Translations under genes and position numbers: made by a program
The notes under the pieces: generated by a model
What the model saw: only the letters and a program-made list of their open reading frames with translations
Told to the model about the DNA's origin: nothing
The model's database searches: none
DNA from: Pseudoduganella lurida
GTDB lineage: Bacteria > Pseudomonadota > Gammaproteobacteria > Burkholderiales > Burkholderiaceae_D
NCBI RefSeq assembly: GCF_007830455.1
Contig: NZ_VLLB01000002.1
Coordinates: 620,001 to 684,000, forward strand
Reading direction: 5' to 3'
DNA length: 64,000 nucleotides
Part shown: positions 24,293 through 31,814 of the stretch, in pieces
Layout of the letters: every line of letters begins with the position of its first letter
How positions within the stretch are numbered: the stretch's first letter is position 1

Positions 24293-24544
24293 ATGAGTAC
24301 CACGGAAAAAACGATGAGTGCCGAACTGGCGTACCAGCTCGGCAAGGTGACGCGGCATGCGATCGACAATACCGATGCCAAGGGCAGCACGGTCGAGCTG
24401 GCGAAGATTGCGAATGACCTGCTCGAAGGGGGACGCGAGAAAGTGGCGAGCGAATTGCTGATGCTGTTCGTCGCCGGCTTCGAGGAAGGCAATCCCCCCG
24501 AACGGCGGACGGATCCGGAAAGTCGCTCGTCGATGGATTTCTGA
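24293..24544 (+). CDS. Unrecognised small protein, 83 residues
   Basis: A short helical protein ([53 protein letters not shown]) with a charged tail [18 protein letters not shown] purine-rich AAAGAGTG precedes the ATG. No family is recognised. The amphipathic pattern and sensible start favour a real gene, but its size keeps this uncertain. It lies between a membrane protein (divergent) and a VOC protein (same strand, 157-bp gap). Confidence 0.5.
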   Translation: MSTTEKTMSAELAYQLGKVTRHAIDNTDAKGSTVELAKIANDLLEGGREKVASELLMLFVAGFEEGNPPERRTDPESRSSMDF

Positions 24545-24701
24545 AGGTGCCGGCGGTGATGGGATGATCCTGGCGGGTCGGGCACACACGACGGACCTCC
24601 GTTCGCGGAAAATTTTTCGACGACATGTCGATTTCCTGAGCCGCCACCCGTCGTGGGAATGAAGTATCGTTAATCCATTCCACCTCGACCAAGGAGCCGC
24701 G

Positions 24702-25100
24702 ATGAAACAGCAGATCATCCTCAACCTGCCAGTAAAAGACCTGGAGAAGTCCAGGGCCTTCTTTGCCGCGCTCGGCTTCACGTTCAATGACCGCTACAGC
24801 GGCGAGAACGCGGCCTTCATGCACATCGTCGGCGACACTATCCAGGCCATGCTGACGACCGAATCCTTCTTCGCCTCGCTGATCGACAAGCCCGTGGTGC
24901 AGGCGAAGGAAGCCAATGAAGTCGTCATCTGCCTGAGCTGCGACAGCCGGGGGGAAGTCGACGCCCTCATCGCCAAAGCCGTCGCTGCGGGCGGTCGCAC
25001 GCCGCACCCGCCGGAAGACCACGGCTTCATGTACGACCAGGGCTTCGAGGATCTCGACGGGCACCTGTGGAACCTGGTCTGGTCGGCACCGGAAGCCTGA
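24702..25100 (+). CDS. VOC/glyoxalase-fold protein
   Basis: A 132-residue protein with the paired beta-alpha-beta-beta-beta units of the vicinal oxygen chelate superfamily. It opens with IILNLPVKDLEKSRAFFAALGFTF and closes with FMYDQGFEDLDGHLWNLVW, the usual D.DGH...W ending. AAGGAG precedes the ATG. Such small VOC proteins include dioxygenase-like enzymes, antibiotic-binding proteins and PhnB-type proteins; the exact reaction is unknown. It is cytoplasmic and probably monocistronic, ending at a strong hairpin. Confidence 0.88.
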   Translation: MKQQIILNLPVKDLEKSRAFFAALGFTFNDRYSGENAAFMHIVGDTIQAMLTTESFFASLIDKPVVQAKEANEVVICLSCDSRGEVDALIAKAVAAGGRTPHPPEDHGFMYDQGFEDLDGHLWNLVWSAPEA

Positions 25101-25106
25101 TGTCCC

Positions 25107-25130
25107 TGCGTGCCGGCGCACCGGCACGCA
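25107..25130. terminator. Hairpin between convergent genes
   Basis: A perfect 10-bp stem TGCGTGCCGG (25107-25116) and CCGGCACGCA (25121-25130) with a CGCA loop, between the convergent VOC and chloride-channel genes. There is no T-run, so it is either a weak bidirectional terminator or an mRNA 3' stabiliser. Confidence 0.6.
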
Positions 25131-25136
25131 CCCCGA

Positions 25137-26480
25137 TCACGCCTGGCCAGCCGTCCGCACCCACCGCGCCGGCAGCTGCATCGTGGCCAGCGCGCCGTAC
25201 AGGGGCGGCGCGAGCACGCGCGAGATCGTGCTGGCGATGACGGCCGACGCCATCAGGCTCAGCACCATGCTGTGCCCGTCCACCATCTCCATGACGATGA
25301 TGCAGGCCGTCAGCGGCGCCTGCGTGGCGGCCGCCAGGAAGCCGACCATGCCGAGTGCGACGAGTGCCGCGCCCAGGTGATAGCCCGTCAGCAGCGCCAC
25401 ATCGTGGCCCATTGCGGCGCCGATCGACAGCGACGGCGCGAAGATGCCGGCCGGGACACCCGACCACGCCGTCAGCCACGTCGCCACGAACTTGAACAGC
25501 GCGAAGGCGCCGGGGATGGCGGCGTTGCTGTCGAGGAGGCCGCGCGTTGCCTCGTTGCCGCTGCCGTAGGTCGCGCCGGCCGTCAGCACGCCGATGACGG
25601 CCACCGCCAGCCCGCAGCCGATCGCGAAGCGCACCGGATAGCGCTTGCGCCAGCGCGTGGGCGCGTCCGGCGACTGGCCGCCCAGGCTGGCCAGCAGCAG
25701 CCGCGCGAACAGGCCGCCGGCCAGGCCGGTGAGCAGCGTCACGAGCAGGCCGGGCCACAGCAGCGGCAGGCCGATCGGGCCGGGCCGGATGATGCCGAAG
25801 TGCGTGCCGTTGCCGTAGAACGAGACGGCAATCAGGCCCGCCAGCACGATGCCCGCGACGATCAGGCCGCTGTTGCGCTGTTCCGGCACGCGCGACAGTT
25901 CCTCGATGGCGAACATGACGCCGGCCAGCGGCGTGTTGAACGCGGCCGCGATGCCCGCCGCGCCGCCAGCCACCAGCAGCGCATGGGCACTCACGCCGCT
26001 GTGCCGCGGCAGCCAGCGCCGCGCCGTGAGCATCACGCCGGCCGCGATCTGCACCGACGGTCCTTCGCGCCCCAGCGACAGGCCCGCCAGCAGGCCGCCC
26101 GTCGTCAGCCAGATCTTCGCGATGCTCAACCGGAGTGATACAAGACGGGGCCGCCGCCCGCCCGACAGCGCCGGGTCCAGTGCCGCCACCACCTGCGGAA
26201 TGCCGGAGCCACCGGCGCCGGCCGCATACCGGCGCGTCAGCCAGACGATGGCGCCACAGCAGAGCGGGGTCCAGAGCAGGGGCAGCCACCAGGCATGCGC
26301 GGCCATGCCGAGGAACAGCGCCAGCGCGGATTCCGCCAGCCAGGTGAAGCCGACGACGGTCAGGCCGGCGACAGCGGCGGCACCGACCACCACGGCACGG
26401 GTGGCCCAGATGCGCGGCGTGGCGAACTCGCGCTGGAAGGCGGATCGCACATCGTGCGAGGCTTGATGGGAAGGCAGCAT
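25137..26480 (-). CDS. ClC-family chloride channel/transporter
   Basis: A 447-residue inner-membrane protein with the ClC signatures GSGIP (91-95), GREGPSVQ (137-144, including the gating glutamate Glu139) and GIFAP in the C-terminal half. AAFNTPLAGVMFAIEEL matches the conserved central helix. The gating glutamate favours proton-coupled Cl- exchange or gated conductance, with roles in acid resistance or osmotic balance. No cytoplasmic CBS domains follow. It faces the RTX/DUF4214 gene across a short intergenic region with a palindrome. Confidence 0.93.
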   Translation of the reverse strand: MLPSHQASHDVRSAFQREFATPRIWATRAVVVGAAAVAGLTVVGFTWLAESALALFLGMAAHAWWLPLLWTPLCCGAIVWLTRRYAAGAGGSGIPQVVAALDPALSGGRRPRLVSLRLSIAKIWLTTGGLLAGLSLGREGPSVQIAAGVMLTARRWLPRHSGVSAHALLVAGGAAGIAAAFNTPLAGVMFAIEELSRVPEQRNSGLIVAGIVLAGLIAVSFYGNGTHFGIIRPGPIGLPLLWPGLLVTLLTGLAGGLFARLLLASLGGQSPDAPTRWRKRYPVRFAIGCGLAVAVIGVLTAGATYGSGNEATRGLLDSNAAIPGAFALFKFVATWLTAWSGVPAGIFAPSLSIGAAMGHDVALLTGYHLGAALVALGMVGFLAAATQAPLTACIIVMEMVDGHSMVLSLMASAVIASTISRVLAPPLYGALATMQLPARWVRTAGQA

Positions 26481-26510
26481 GGTGAACCCGGACAGGAGGG
26501 CCCGCCATTA

Positions 26511-26530
26511 TACATTTGCGCAAATATGTA
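26511..26530. promoter_or_regulatory. Palindrome in the ClC / RTX-protein divergent region
   Basis: TACATTTGCGCAAATATGTA is an imperfect palindrome centred on TTGCGCAA, 31 bases upstream of the ClC start. Its form suits a dimeric repressor such as a TetR or MarR type. No regulator gene is adjacent, so the partner is unknown. Confidence 0.45.
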
Positions 26531-26632
26531 TTCCTGTCCGCCTGGCGAATCGCGTGCAACAAAGTGTAATCCCCGCGCGCACCGTCCCCGTTGAACGCTT
26601 ATGCTGACGCAAACAACCCGGAGGAGACCCCC

Positions 26633-27709
26633 ATGGTGTACGAAACCATCCCCGACCTGCCGCTGCTGGGCTACGCGGACATGAACGGTGCCGACCGCCT
26701 GCGCTTCGGCCCGCACCTGGAGGACGACGGCTACGAGAACGAGGCCGTGTTCGCCGCGAACGACTTCCACGCCAATCCCGTGTTCCGCTTCACGGCGGTG
26801 GGCGGCGCGCTGTACACGGTCACCGCCGACAGCCACTTCGATCCCTACCACCTGGTGCTGTACGACGACTACGGCTATCCGATCGCCGAGGACGATGGCT
26901 GGGGCCCGGTGGGCCAGGATGGCCTGAGTTTCATCGCGCCCTACTCCGGCACCTACTACGTCGATGCGTCCTGGGCGCAGCACAGCCTCGATGCGGCCGT
27001 GAGCCTCGCCGTGCTGGAAGACCTCGACACGATTCCCGTCCAGGTGGGCAATGGCACCGCGGGCGACGACGCCATCACGGGCACTGCCTCGAACGACGCG
27101 CTGTACGGCCAGGCCGGCAACGACCTCCTGGAGGGCCGCGGCGGCAACGACCTGCTCGATGGCGGCAGCGGCCTCGATACGGCGTGGTACGAGGGCCGGC
27201 TGGACGAATACGACGTCACCACCACCGGCCACCGGCGGTACGTCACGGACCTGGTGGGACTGGACGGCAGCGACACGCTCGTCAATATCGAGCGGATCGA
27301 CTTCGCCGACGTGGCGCTGGCGTTCGACGTGGACGGCACGGCCGGTGCGGCCTTCCGCCTGTACCGCGTGTTCGACCGCGCGCCGGACGAAGCGGGACTG
27401 GGCTTCTGGATCGCCCAGCTGGACGCCGGCGCGAGCCTGCGGTCCGTGGCGCAGGGCTTCACCGCCTCGGCTGAATTCGCGGCGCTGTACGGCACGAACC
27501 CGGACAACCAGACGCTCGTTACCGGCTTCTACGAACATATCCTGCACCGTGCGCCGGATGCCGGCGGCCTCGCCTTCTGGATGGACACCCTCGCCACCGG
27601 CCGCGATTCCGTGGCCGGCGTGCTGACCGCCTTCACCGAAAGCGCCGAGAACTACGCGCAGCTGATCGGCGTGATGGAGGAAGGGATGGCCTACCAGGTG
27701 CCCGCGTGA
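26633..27709 (+). CDS. Calcium-binding RTX protein with DUF4214 repeats
   Basis: A 358-residue acidic protein without an N-terminal signal, as expected for type I secretion. Residues about 30-125 resemble a PPC-type beta-sandwich (NPVFRFTAVGGALYTVTADS... APYSGTYYVDAS). Residues about 140-185 carry RTX nonapeptides (GTAGDDAITG, GQAGNDLLEGRGGNDLLDGGSGLDT). Two DUF4214 units follow (FRLYRVFDRAPDEAGLGFWIAQLDAG and GFYEHILHRAPDAGGLAFWMDTLATG). GGAGGAGACC lies before ATG 26633. It is probably a cell-surface or extracellular Ca2+-binding protein; no type I exporter is nearby. Confidence 0.85.
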   Translation: MVYETIPDLPLLGYADMNGADRLRFGPHLEDDGYENEAVFAANDFHANPVFRFTAVGGALYTVTADSHFDPYHLVLYDDYGYPIAEDDGWGPVGQDGLSFIAPYSGTYYVDASWAQHSLDAAVSLAVLEDLDTIPVQVGNGTAGDDAITGTASNDALYGQAGNDLLEGRGGNDLLDGGSGLDTAWYEGRLDEYDVTTTGHRRYVTDLVGLDGSDTLVNIERIDFADVALAFDVDGTAGAAFRLYRVFDRAPDEAGLGFWIAQLDAGASLRSVAQGFTASAEFAALYGTNPDNQTLVTGFYEHILHRAPDAGGLAFWMDTLATGRDSVAGVLTAFTESAENYAQLIGVMEEGMAYQVPA

Positions 27710-27783
27710 CGCCGATCCGGGCGCCGCGGCCACGGCCCGCATGCGACGATACGGGATCCATCCACTTTGACCGGAGATCCGAT

Positions 27784-28224
27784 TTGCGTTCCCTTCCCCA
27801 GCCGCGCCTCCCTGCCGCCCGCCCGGGCCGCGTCCAGCAATCCATCCTGTTCGCCTTCGCTGCCCTGTGCCTGGCCACGGGCGCGCAGGCGACGTCCTGC
27901 GACGCGGCCACCACGCAGCGCGACATGAACGCCTGCGCGGGCACGTCCTTCAAGGACCAGGACAAGAAGCTCAATGCCGTCTACAACGGCTACCGGGCAC
28001 GCCTCGATGCGAACCAGAAGAAACTGCTGAAGGATGCGCAGGTCGCCTGGCTGAAGTTCCGCGACCTCTCCTGCGAATTCCAGGCATCGGGCGTCGAGGG
28101 CGGCAGCGTGCAGCCGATGATCGTCAGCGAATGCCTGGCAGCCATGACGGCGGAGCGGGTGAAGCAGCTGCAGGCACTGGACAGCTGCAAGGAAGGCGAC
28201 CTGTCCTGCCCCGCGCCGAAATAG
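27784..28224 (+). CDS. LprI-like (DUF1311) secreted protein
   Basis: A 146-residue protein with a signal peptide (LFAFAALCLATGAQA) and the DUF1311/LprI pattern: CDAATTQRDMNACAG, then DKKLNAVYNGYRARLD, QVAWLKFRDLSCEF and ECLAAMTAERVKQLQ, with paired cysteines for disulfides. Characterised LprI relatives inhibit lysozyme; many are of unknown role. The TTG at 27784 is chosen because CCGGAG lies 7 bases upstream and it places the signal peptide near the start. It converges on the histidine kinase gene with a 17-base gap. Confidence 0.82.
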   Translation: MRSLPQPRLPAARPGRVQQSILFAFAALCLATGAQATSCDAATTQRDMNACAGTSFKDQDKKLNAVYNGYRARLDANQKKLLKDAQVAWLKFRDLSCEFQASGVEGGSVQPMIVSECLAAMTAERVKQLQALDSCKEGDLSCPAPK

Positions 28225-28241
28225 GCTTGTTGTAAACGTGC

Positions 28242-29693
28242 CTAGGCCGGCAGCCGCACCAGCGCATTCAGGCCGCCGTCCGGGTGGTTCGACAGTTCCA
28301 GCCGCCCGCCATGCGCCTCGACGATGCCGCGCGCGATGCCCAGCCCGAGCCCCATGCCGCCATCGTTCTTTTCGCGGCCGTGGGCCAGCCGCACGTAGGG
28401 ATCGGACAGGCTGCCCAGCGCTTCCTCCGGCACGCCGGGGCCGTGGTCGCGCACATTGATCAGCACACTGCCCGGCTCTTCGCGCACGTCGATTTCGGCG
28501 CGGGCGCCGTAGAACAGCGCGTTGTCGATCAGGTTGCCGAGCGCCCGCTTCAGCGCCAGCGGCTTGCCGCGGACCGTCACGCCGGAAGGTTCGTACGCCA
28601 CCGTCTGCCCGGCCAGCTGGGCGCTGCGCACCATGCGCCCCAGCAGCGCATCGAGCCTGATCTCGGCCGGGTTCTCGTGGATGTCGCTGTCCTTCACGCA
28701 CTGCAGCGCGCCCTTCACCATCATGTCCAGTTCGTCGAGGTCTTCCTCGAACTCGTTGCGCAGCGCCTCGTCGTCCAGCAGTTCGGAGCGCAGCTTCAGC
28801 CGCGTGATGGGCGTGCGCAGGTCGTGCGAGATGGAGATGAACAGCCGCTCGCGGTCCTCGATGTAGCGGCCGATCCGCTCGCGCATCGCGCCGAACGCGC
28901 GCGCCGTGTTGATGAATTCGCGGCTGCCCGTTTCCGGCAGCGGCTTCACGTCCTCGTCATGGCCCTGCCCCAGCGCCGCCGCCGTTTCCGACAGCGCCGC
29001 CAGCGGCCGCGTGATGGAGCGCACCACCAGCAGGCAAAGCAGCAGCACGACGGCCAGCGATGCGGCCTGCGGCATCAGGCGGTCCCACGCGAACGGATCG
29101 CCCGTGTTCAGGAAATACGGATTCGGCATCAGGGCCGCCATGTACAGCCAGTTGCCCGGCTCGATCTCGGTCTGGATGACGAGGATCGGCGCCGGATCGG
29201 GCTGCAGCAGCAGCACGTGCTGGACCCAGGAATTGGGCAGGTCGTTCAGGCGCACATCGTGTTCCGCCACCACCAGCCGGTCCGGCCAGGCAAAGGCGAG
29301 ACGGAAGCCGGGCGAATGCGGCAGGTCGCTCTTCAGCGTTGCGGCCACGGTGGCGATCACGCTTTGCGCCAGCGGGTGCGGCGCGATCTGTTCGACCGGC
29401 ACATAGGCATGGTTGAAGTTCACGAAGAAGCGCGTGCCGCCCATCTCGCGCAGCTGCTGGATGATCAGCATCCGGTAGGCCGGCGGCAGGCTGCGGAAGA
29501 AGCGGATCGCGCCGGCCGCGCTGTGCGCCACGTACTGGGCGGCGGACTGCACTTCCACCTGCGACTTGGCGCGCAGCTGGCTGGCCCAGATCGCGCCGGC
29601 CGCCAGCTGCGTGACCAGCAGGCCGGCCACCATCACCAGGGTCAGGCGGCCCAGCAGCGAGGCGGGCCACAGTCGCTGCAGCCAGTGGCCCAT
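28242..29693 (-). CDS. Sensor histidine kinase (EnvZ/GtrS type)
   Basis: A 483-residue inner-membrane kinase. It has TM1 (about 14-36), a periplasmic sensor region (about 37-205), TM2 (about 208-226), HAMP (RSITRPLAALSETAAALG), the phosphoacceptor SISHDLRTPITRL (His290) and the ATPase boxes NLIDNALFYG, DHGPGVP and GGMGLGLGIARGI. It would phosphorylate the response regulator 4 bp upstream. The upstream overlapping gene encodes a periplasmic sugar-binding protein, so the kinase may read ligand through that protein, as in VirA/ChvE or glucose-sensing GtrS systems. That mode is inference. The operon also contains a GH20 enzyme. Confidence 0.92.
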   Translation of the reverse strand: MGHWLQRLWPASLLGRLTLVMVAGLLVTQLAAGAIWASQLRAKSQVEVQSAAQYVAHSAAGAIRFFRSLPPAYRMLIIQQLREMGGTRFFVNFNHAYVPVEQIAPHPLAQSVIATVAATLKSDLPHSPGFRLAFAWPDRLVVAEHDVRLNDLPNSWVQHVLLLQPDPAPILVIQTEIEPGNWLYMAALMPNPYFLNTGDPFAWDRLMPQAASLAVVLLLCLLVVRSITRPLAALSETAAALGQGHDEDVKPLPETGSREFINTARAFGAMRERIGRYIEDRERLFISISHDLRTPITRLKLRSELLDDEALRNEFEEDLDELDMMVKGALQCVKDSDIHENPAEIRLDALLGRMVRSAQLAGQTVAYEPSGVTVRGKPLALKRALGNLIDNALFYGARAEIDVREEPGSVLINVRDHGPGVPEEALGSLSDPYVRLAHGREKNDGGMGLGLGIARGIVEAHGGRLELSNHPDGGLNALVRLPA

Positions 29694-29697
29694 GCGG

Positions 29698-30405
29698 CTA
29701 GACACTGGAGACGCTGACTTCCGCCGAGAACACATAGCCGGCGCCGCGCACGGTCTTGATCAGCGCCGGCTGCTTGCCGTCGTCGTGCAGGCGCAGGCGC
29801 AGGCGGCTGATCTGCACGTCCAGCGAGCGGTCCATCGGGCCGGCATCGCGGCCGCGGGTCTCCTCGCACAGCAGGCTGCGGTCGAGGATCACGCCGGGGT
29901 GCTCCGTGAAATACTTCAGCAGCTGGAAGTCGAGGCCCGTCAGCAGCACCGGGTTGCCGGCACTGTCCGTCACCTTCCGCTCCTTCAGGTCGAGCGTGAA
30001 CCCCACGAAGCGGTAGTAGCGCGCGGCCGGCGTCTCCACCGCGGAACGGCGCAGGATCGCCTTGATGCGGGCCAGCAGCTCGCGCGGGCTGTAGGGCTTG
30101 GCGATGTAGTCGTCCGCACCCAGTTCCAGGCCGACGATGCGGTCCGTCTCGTCGGAGCTGGCCGTGAGCATGATGATCGGCACATTGGACTGCTGGCGCA
30201 CCTGGCGGCACAGCACGAAGCCATCCGTATCGGGCAGCATCACGTCCAGGATGACGAGGGACAGCTGGTCGGCATGCGCCTGCAGCTCGGCCAGGAAGCT
30301 CGCGCCGTCATGCGAGAGGATCACTTCGTACTGGTTCTTCTCGAGATAGGTCTTGAGCAGCACGCGGGTCTTTTGGTCATCGTCTACGATCAGTATCTTG
30401 CGCAC
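29698..30405 (-). CDS. OmpR-family response regulator
   Basis: A 235-residue regulator. The receiver domain has the acidic pocket DDD (8-10), phosphoacceptor Asp54 (VILDVMLPDTDG) and the conserved Lys in KPYSPRELLARI. The C-terminal winged helix ends LIKTVRGAGYVFSAEV. The start is GTG 30405, with AGGGAG upstream; this start lies inside the 3' end of the sugar-binding-protein gene (29-base overlap), so the two are translationally linked. Together with the kinase it should switch expression of sugar-uptake or hydrolase genes, plausibly the adjacent GH20 and TonB receptor genes. Confidence 0.93.
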   Translation of the reverse strand: MRKILIVDDDQKTRVLLKTYLEKNQYEVILSHDGASFLAELQAHADQLSLVILDVMLPDTDGFVLCRQVRQQSNVPIIMLTASSDETDRIVGLELGADDYIAKPYSPRELLARIKAILRRSAVETPAARYYRFVGFTLDLKERKVTDSAGNPVLLTGLDFQLLKYFTEHPGVILDRSLLCEETRGRDAGPMDRSLDVQISRLRLRLHDDGKQPALIKTVRGAGYVFSAEVSVSSV

Positions 30406-31750
30406 CGGGTGCTCCCTGGGTTCGAAGGTTGAATAGTCTGAACAGCGCGGCCAGGCGGCGCTGCGCCTGCGCCACCGGCACGCTGTCGTCGCTGAAGAAG
30501 CGGTGCACCTCGGCGATGATGGCATCGCGGCTGGCTTCGTCGGTGGCCATGCGGTGCACCAGGCTGGGCGCCTGCACGGCGGCGCCCCTGCCGAACGTGG
30601 TCCAGGAAGCGCGCGCGCAGCTGTCCATGCGCGCCGGGTCGGCATCGCGGCGCACAGGCACGCCGCCCTTGAGCGCATTGAAATCGGCCTGCAACGCCGG
30701 CGTCATCACCAGCCGTGCCATCTTTTCCTGCGCCGGCATGTGGCGGTAGTCGCCGGCAAACATGCCCAGCGTGTCCACGCTGTACAGGTGGTACCGGCCG
30801 GTGCCGGGCGCCGCGCCGCAGCCATACTCGCCATCGGGCGTGGCGCCATGTTCGGCCAGTTCCGACTTGGCCCAGTCGCCCATGATCATCATGCCGGCCT
30901 GGCGGCGCGCGAACTGGCGCACGATCTCCGTCCAAGGGCGTTCGTCCAGCGGGTTCCAGCCCTTGATGGTGCGCAGCCTCGCCAGCGCTTCCGCGGTGCG
31001 GGGGTCGGCTGCCGCGGCCGGGCTGCGGCGCACGAACAACTCGCGATAGAAGGCCGGGCCGCCTTCGGCCAGCACCAGGTTCTCGAACAGCGCCGCGACC
31101 TGCCACGGTTCGCTGCTCTGTGCCAGCGGCTGCACGCCGGCCGCACGCAGCTTGCGCGCCGCGGCGTCGAACTCGCTCCACGTCTGCGGCGGGGCGATCT
31201 TCAGGCGCGCGAACAGGGCGCGGTTGTAGAACAGGGTATTGACGCGGTGGATGCCGAGCGGCGCCGCCACCACATGCCGGCGGTGCTGGATCAGGTCGAC
31301 GATGGTGGGAAACAGCGCCGTGTTCCAGTTGCCGGCCGCGGCCACGTTATCGAGTTCCAGCAGCAGCCCCATGTCGGCCCATTCGGCGATCGACACGCCG
31401 ATGATCTGCGTGACTTCCGGCGCGTCGCCCGCCAGCACGCGGCCCTTCAGGACCTTGCCGGCACCGAGGCCGGCGCCGCCGGGAATGGCGTCGTCCTGCC
31501 ATTCGATCCGTTCGTCCGCCAGGCGCGCGGCCAGCAGGTCGGCGGCCTTGCGCTCGCTGGCGGAGGTCCACCAGTGCAGCACCTGCAGCGTATTCGGCGA
31601 GCTCGCGGCGACGGGCAGTGCGATCGGCGCCGGCAGCGATCCGGGAATCTGCGCCGCCGCCCCGCCGCACGTGGCAGCCGCCAGCAGTCCCGCGCACAGC
31701 CCCCGGTACGCGGCGCAGGTCCGGGCTACTTTTCCAGTCGACGCTCTCAC
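30377..31750 (-). CDS. Orphan ABC-type sugar-binding protein (linked to two-component system)
   Basis: A 457-residue exported protein of the extracellular solute-binding family 1. It has a signal peptide (AYRGLCAGLLAAATCGGAAAQ), the LQVLHWWTSASERKAADLL opening, HVVAAPLGIHRVNTLFYNRALF, MGDWAKSELAEHG and GGVPVRRDADP. No ABC permease or ATPase gene is present anywhere in the window. It overlaps the response regulator start by 29 bases, which is tight coupling to a signalling pair rather than to a transporter. A periplasmic co-sensor for the kinase is the simplest reading; a subunit of a distant ABC importer is the alternative. Confidence 0.85.
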   Translation of the reverse strand: MRASTGKVARTCAAYRGLCAGLLAAATCGGAAAQIPGSLPAPIALPVAASSPNTLQVLHWWTSASERKAADLLAARLADERIEWQDDAIPGGAGLGAGKVLKGRVLAGDAPEVTQIIGVSIAEWADMGLLLELDNVAAAGNWNTALFPTIVDLIQHRRHVVAAPLGIHRVNTLFYNRALFARLKIAPPQTWSEFDAAARKLRAAGVQPLAQSSEPWQVAALFENLVLAEGGPAFYRELFVRRSPAAAADPRTAEALARLRTIKGWNPLDERPWTEIVRQFARRQAGMMIMGDWAKSELAEHGATPDGEYGCGAAPGTGRYHLYSVDTLGMFAGDYRHMPAQEKMARLVMTPALQADFNALKGGVPVRRDADPARMDSCARASWTTFGRGAAVQAPSLVHRMATDEASRDAIIAEVHRFFSDDSVPVAQAQRRLAALFRLFNLRTQGAPGAQDTDRRR

Positions 31751-31814
31751 GCAGTCCGCAACTTTCCGCAGAAAAGCCTGATTATAACGAAGCGGCGCAC
31801 GTGCGCGGCAGGCC

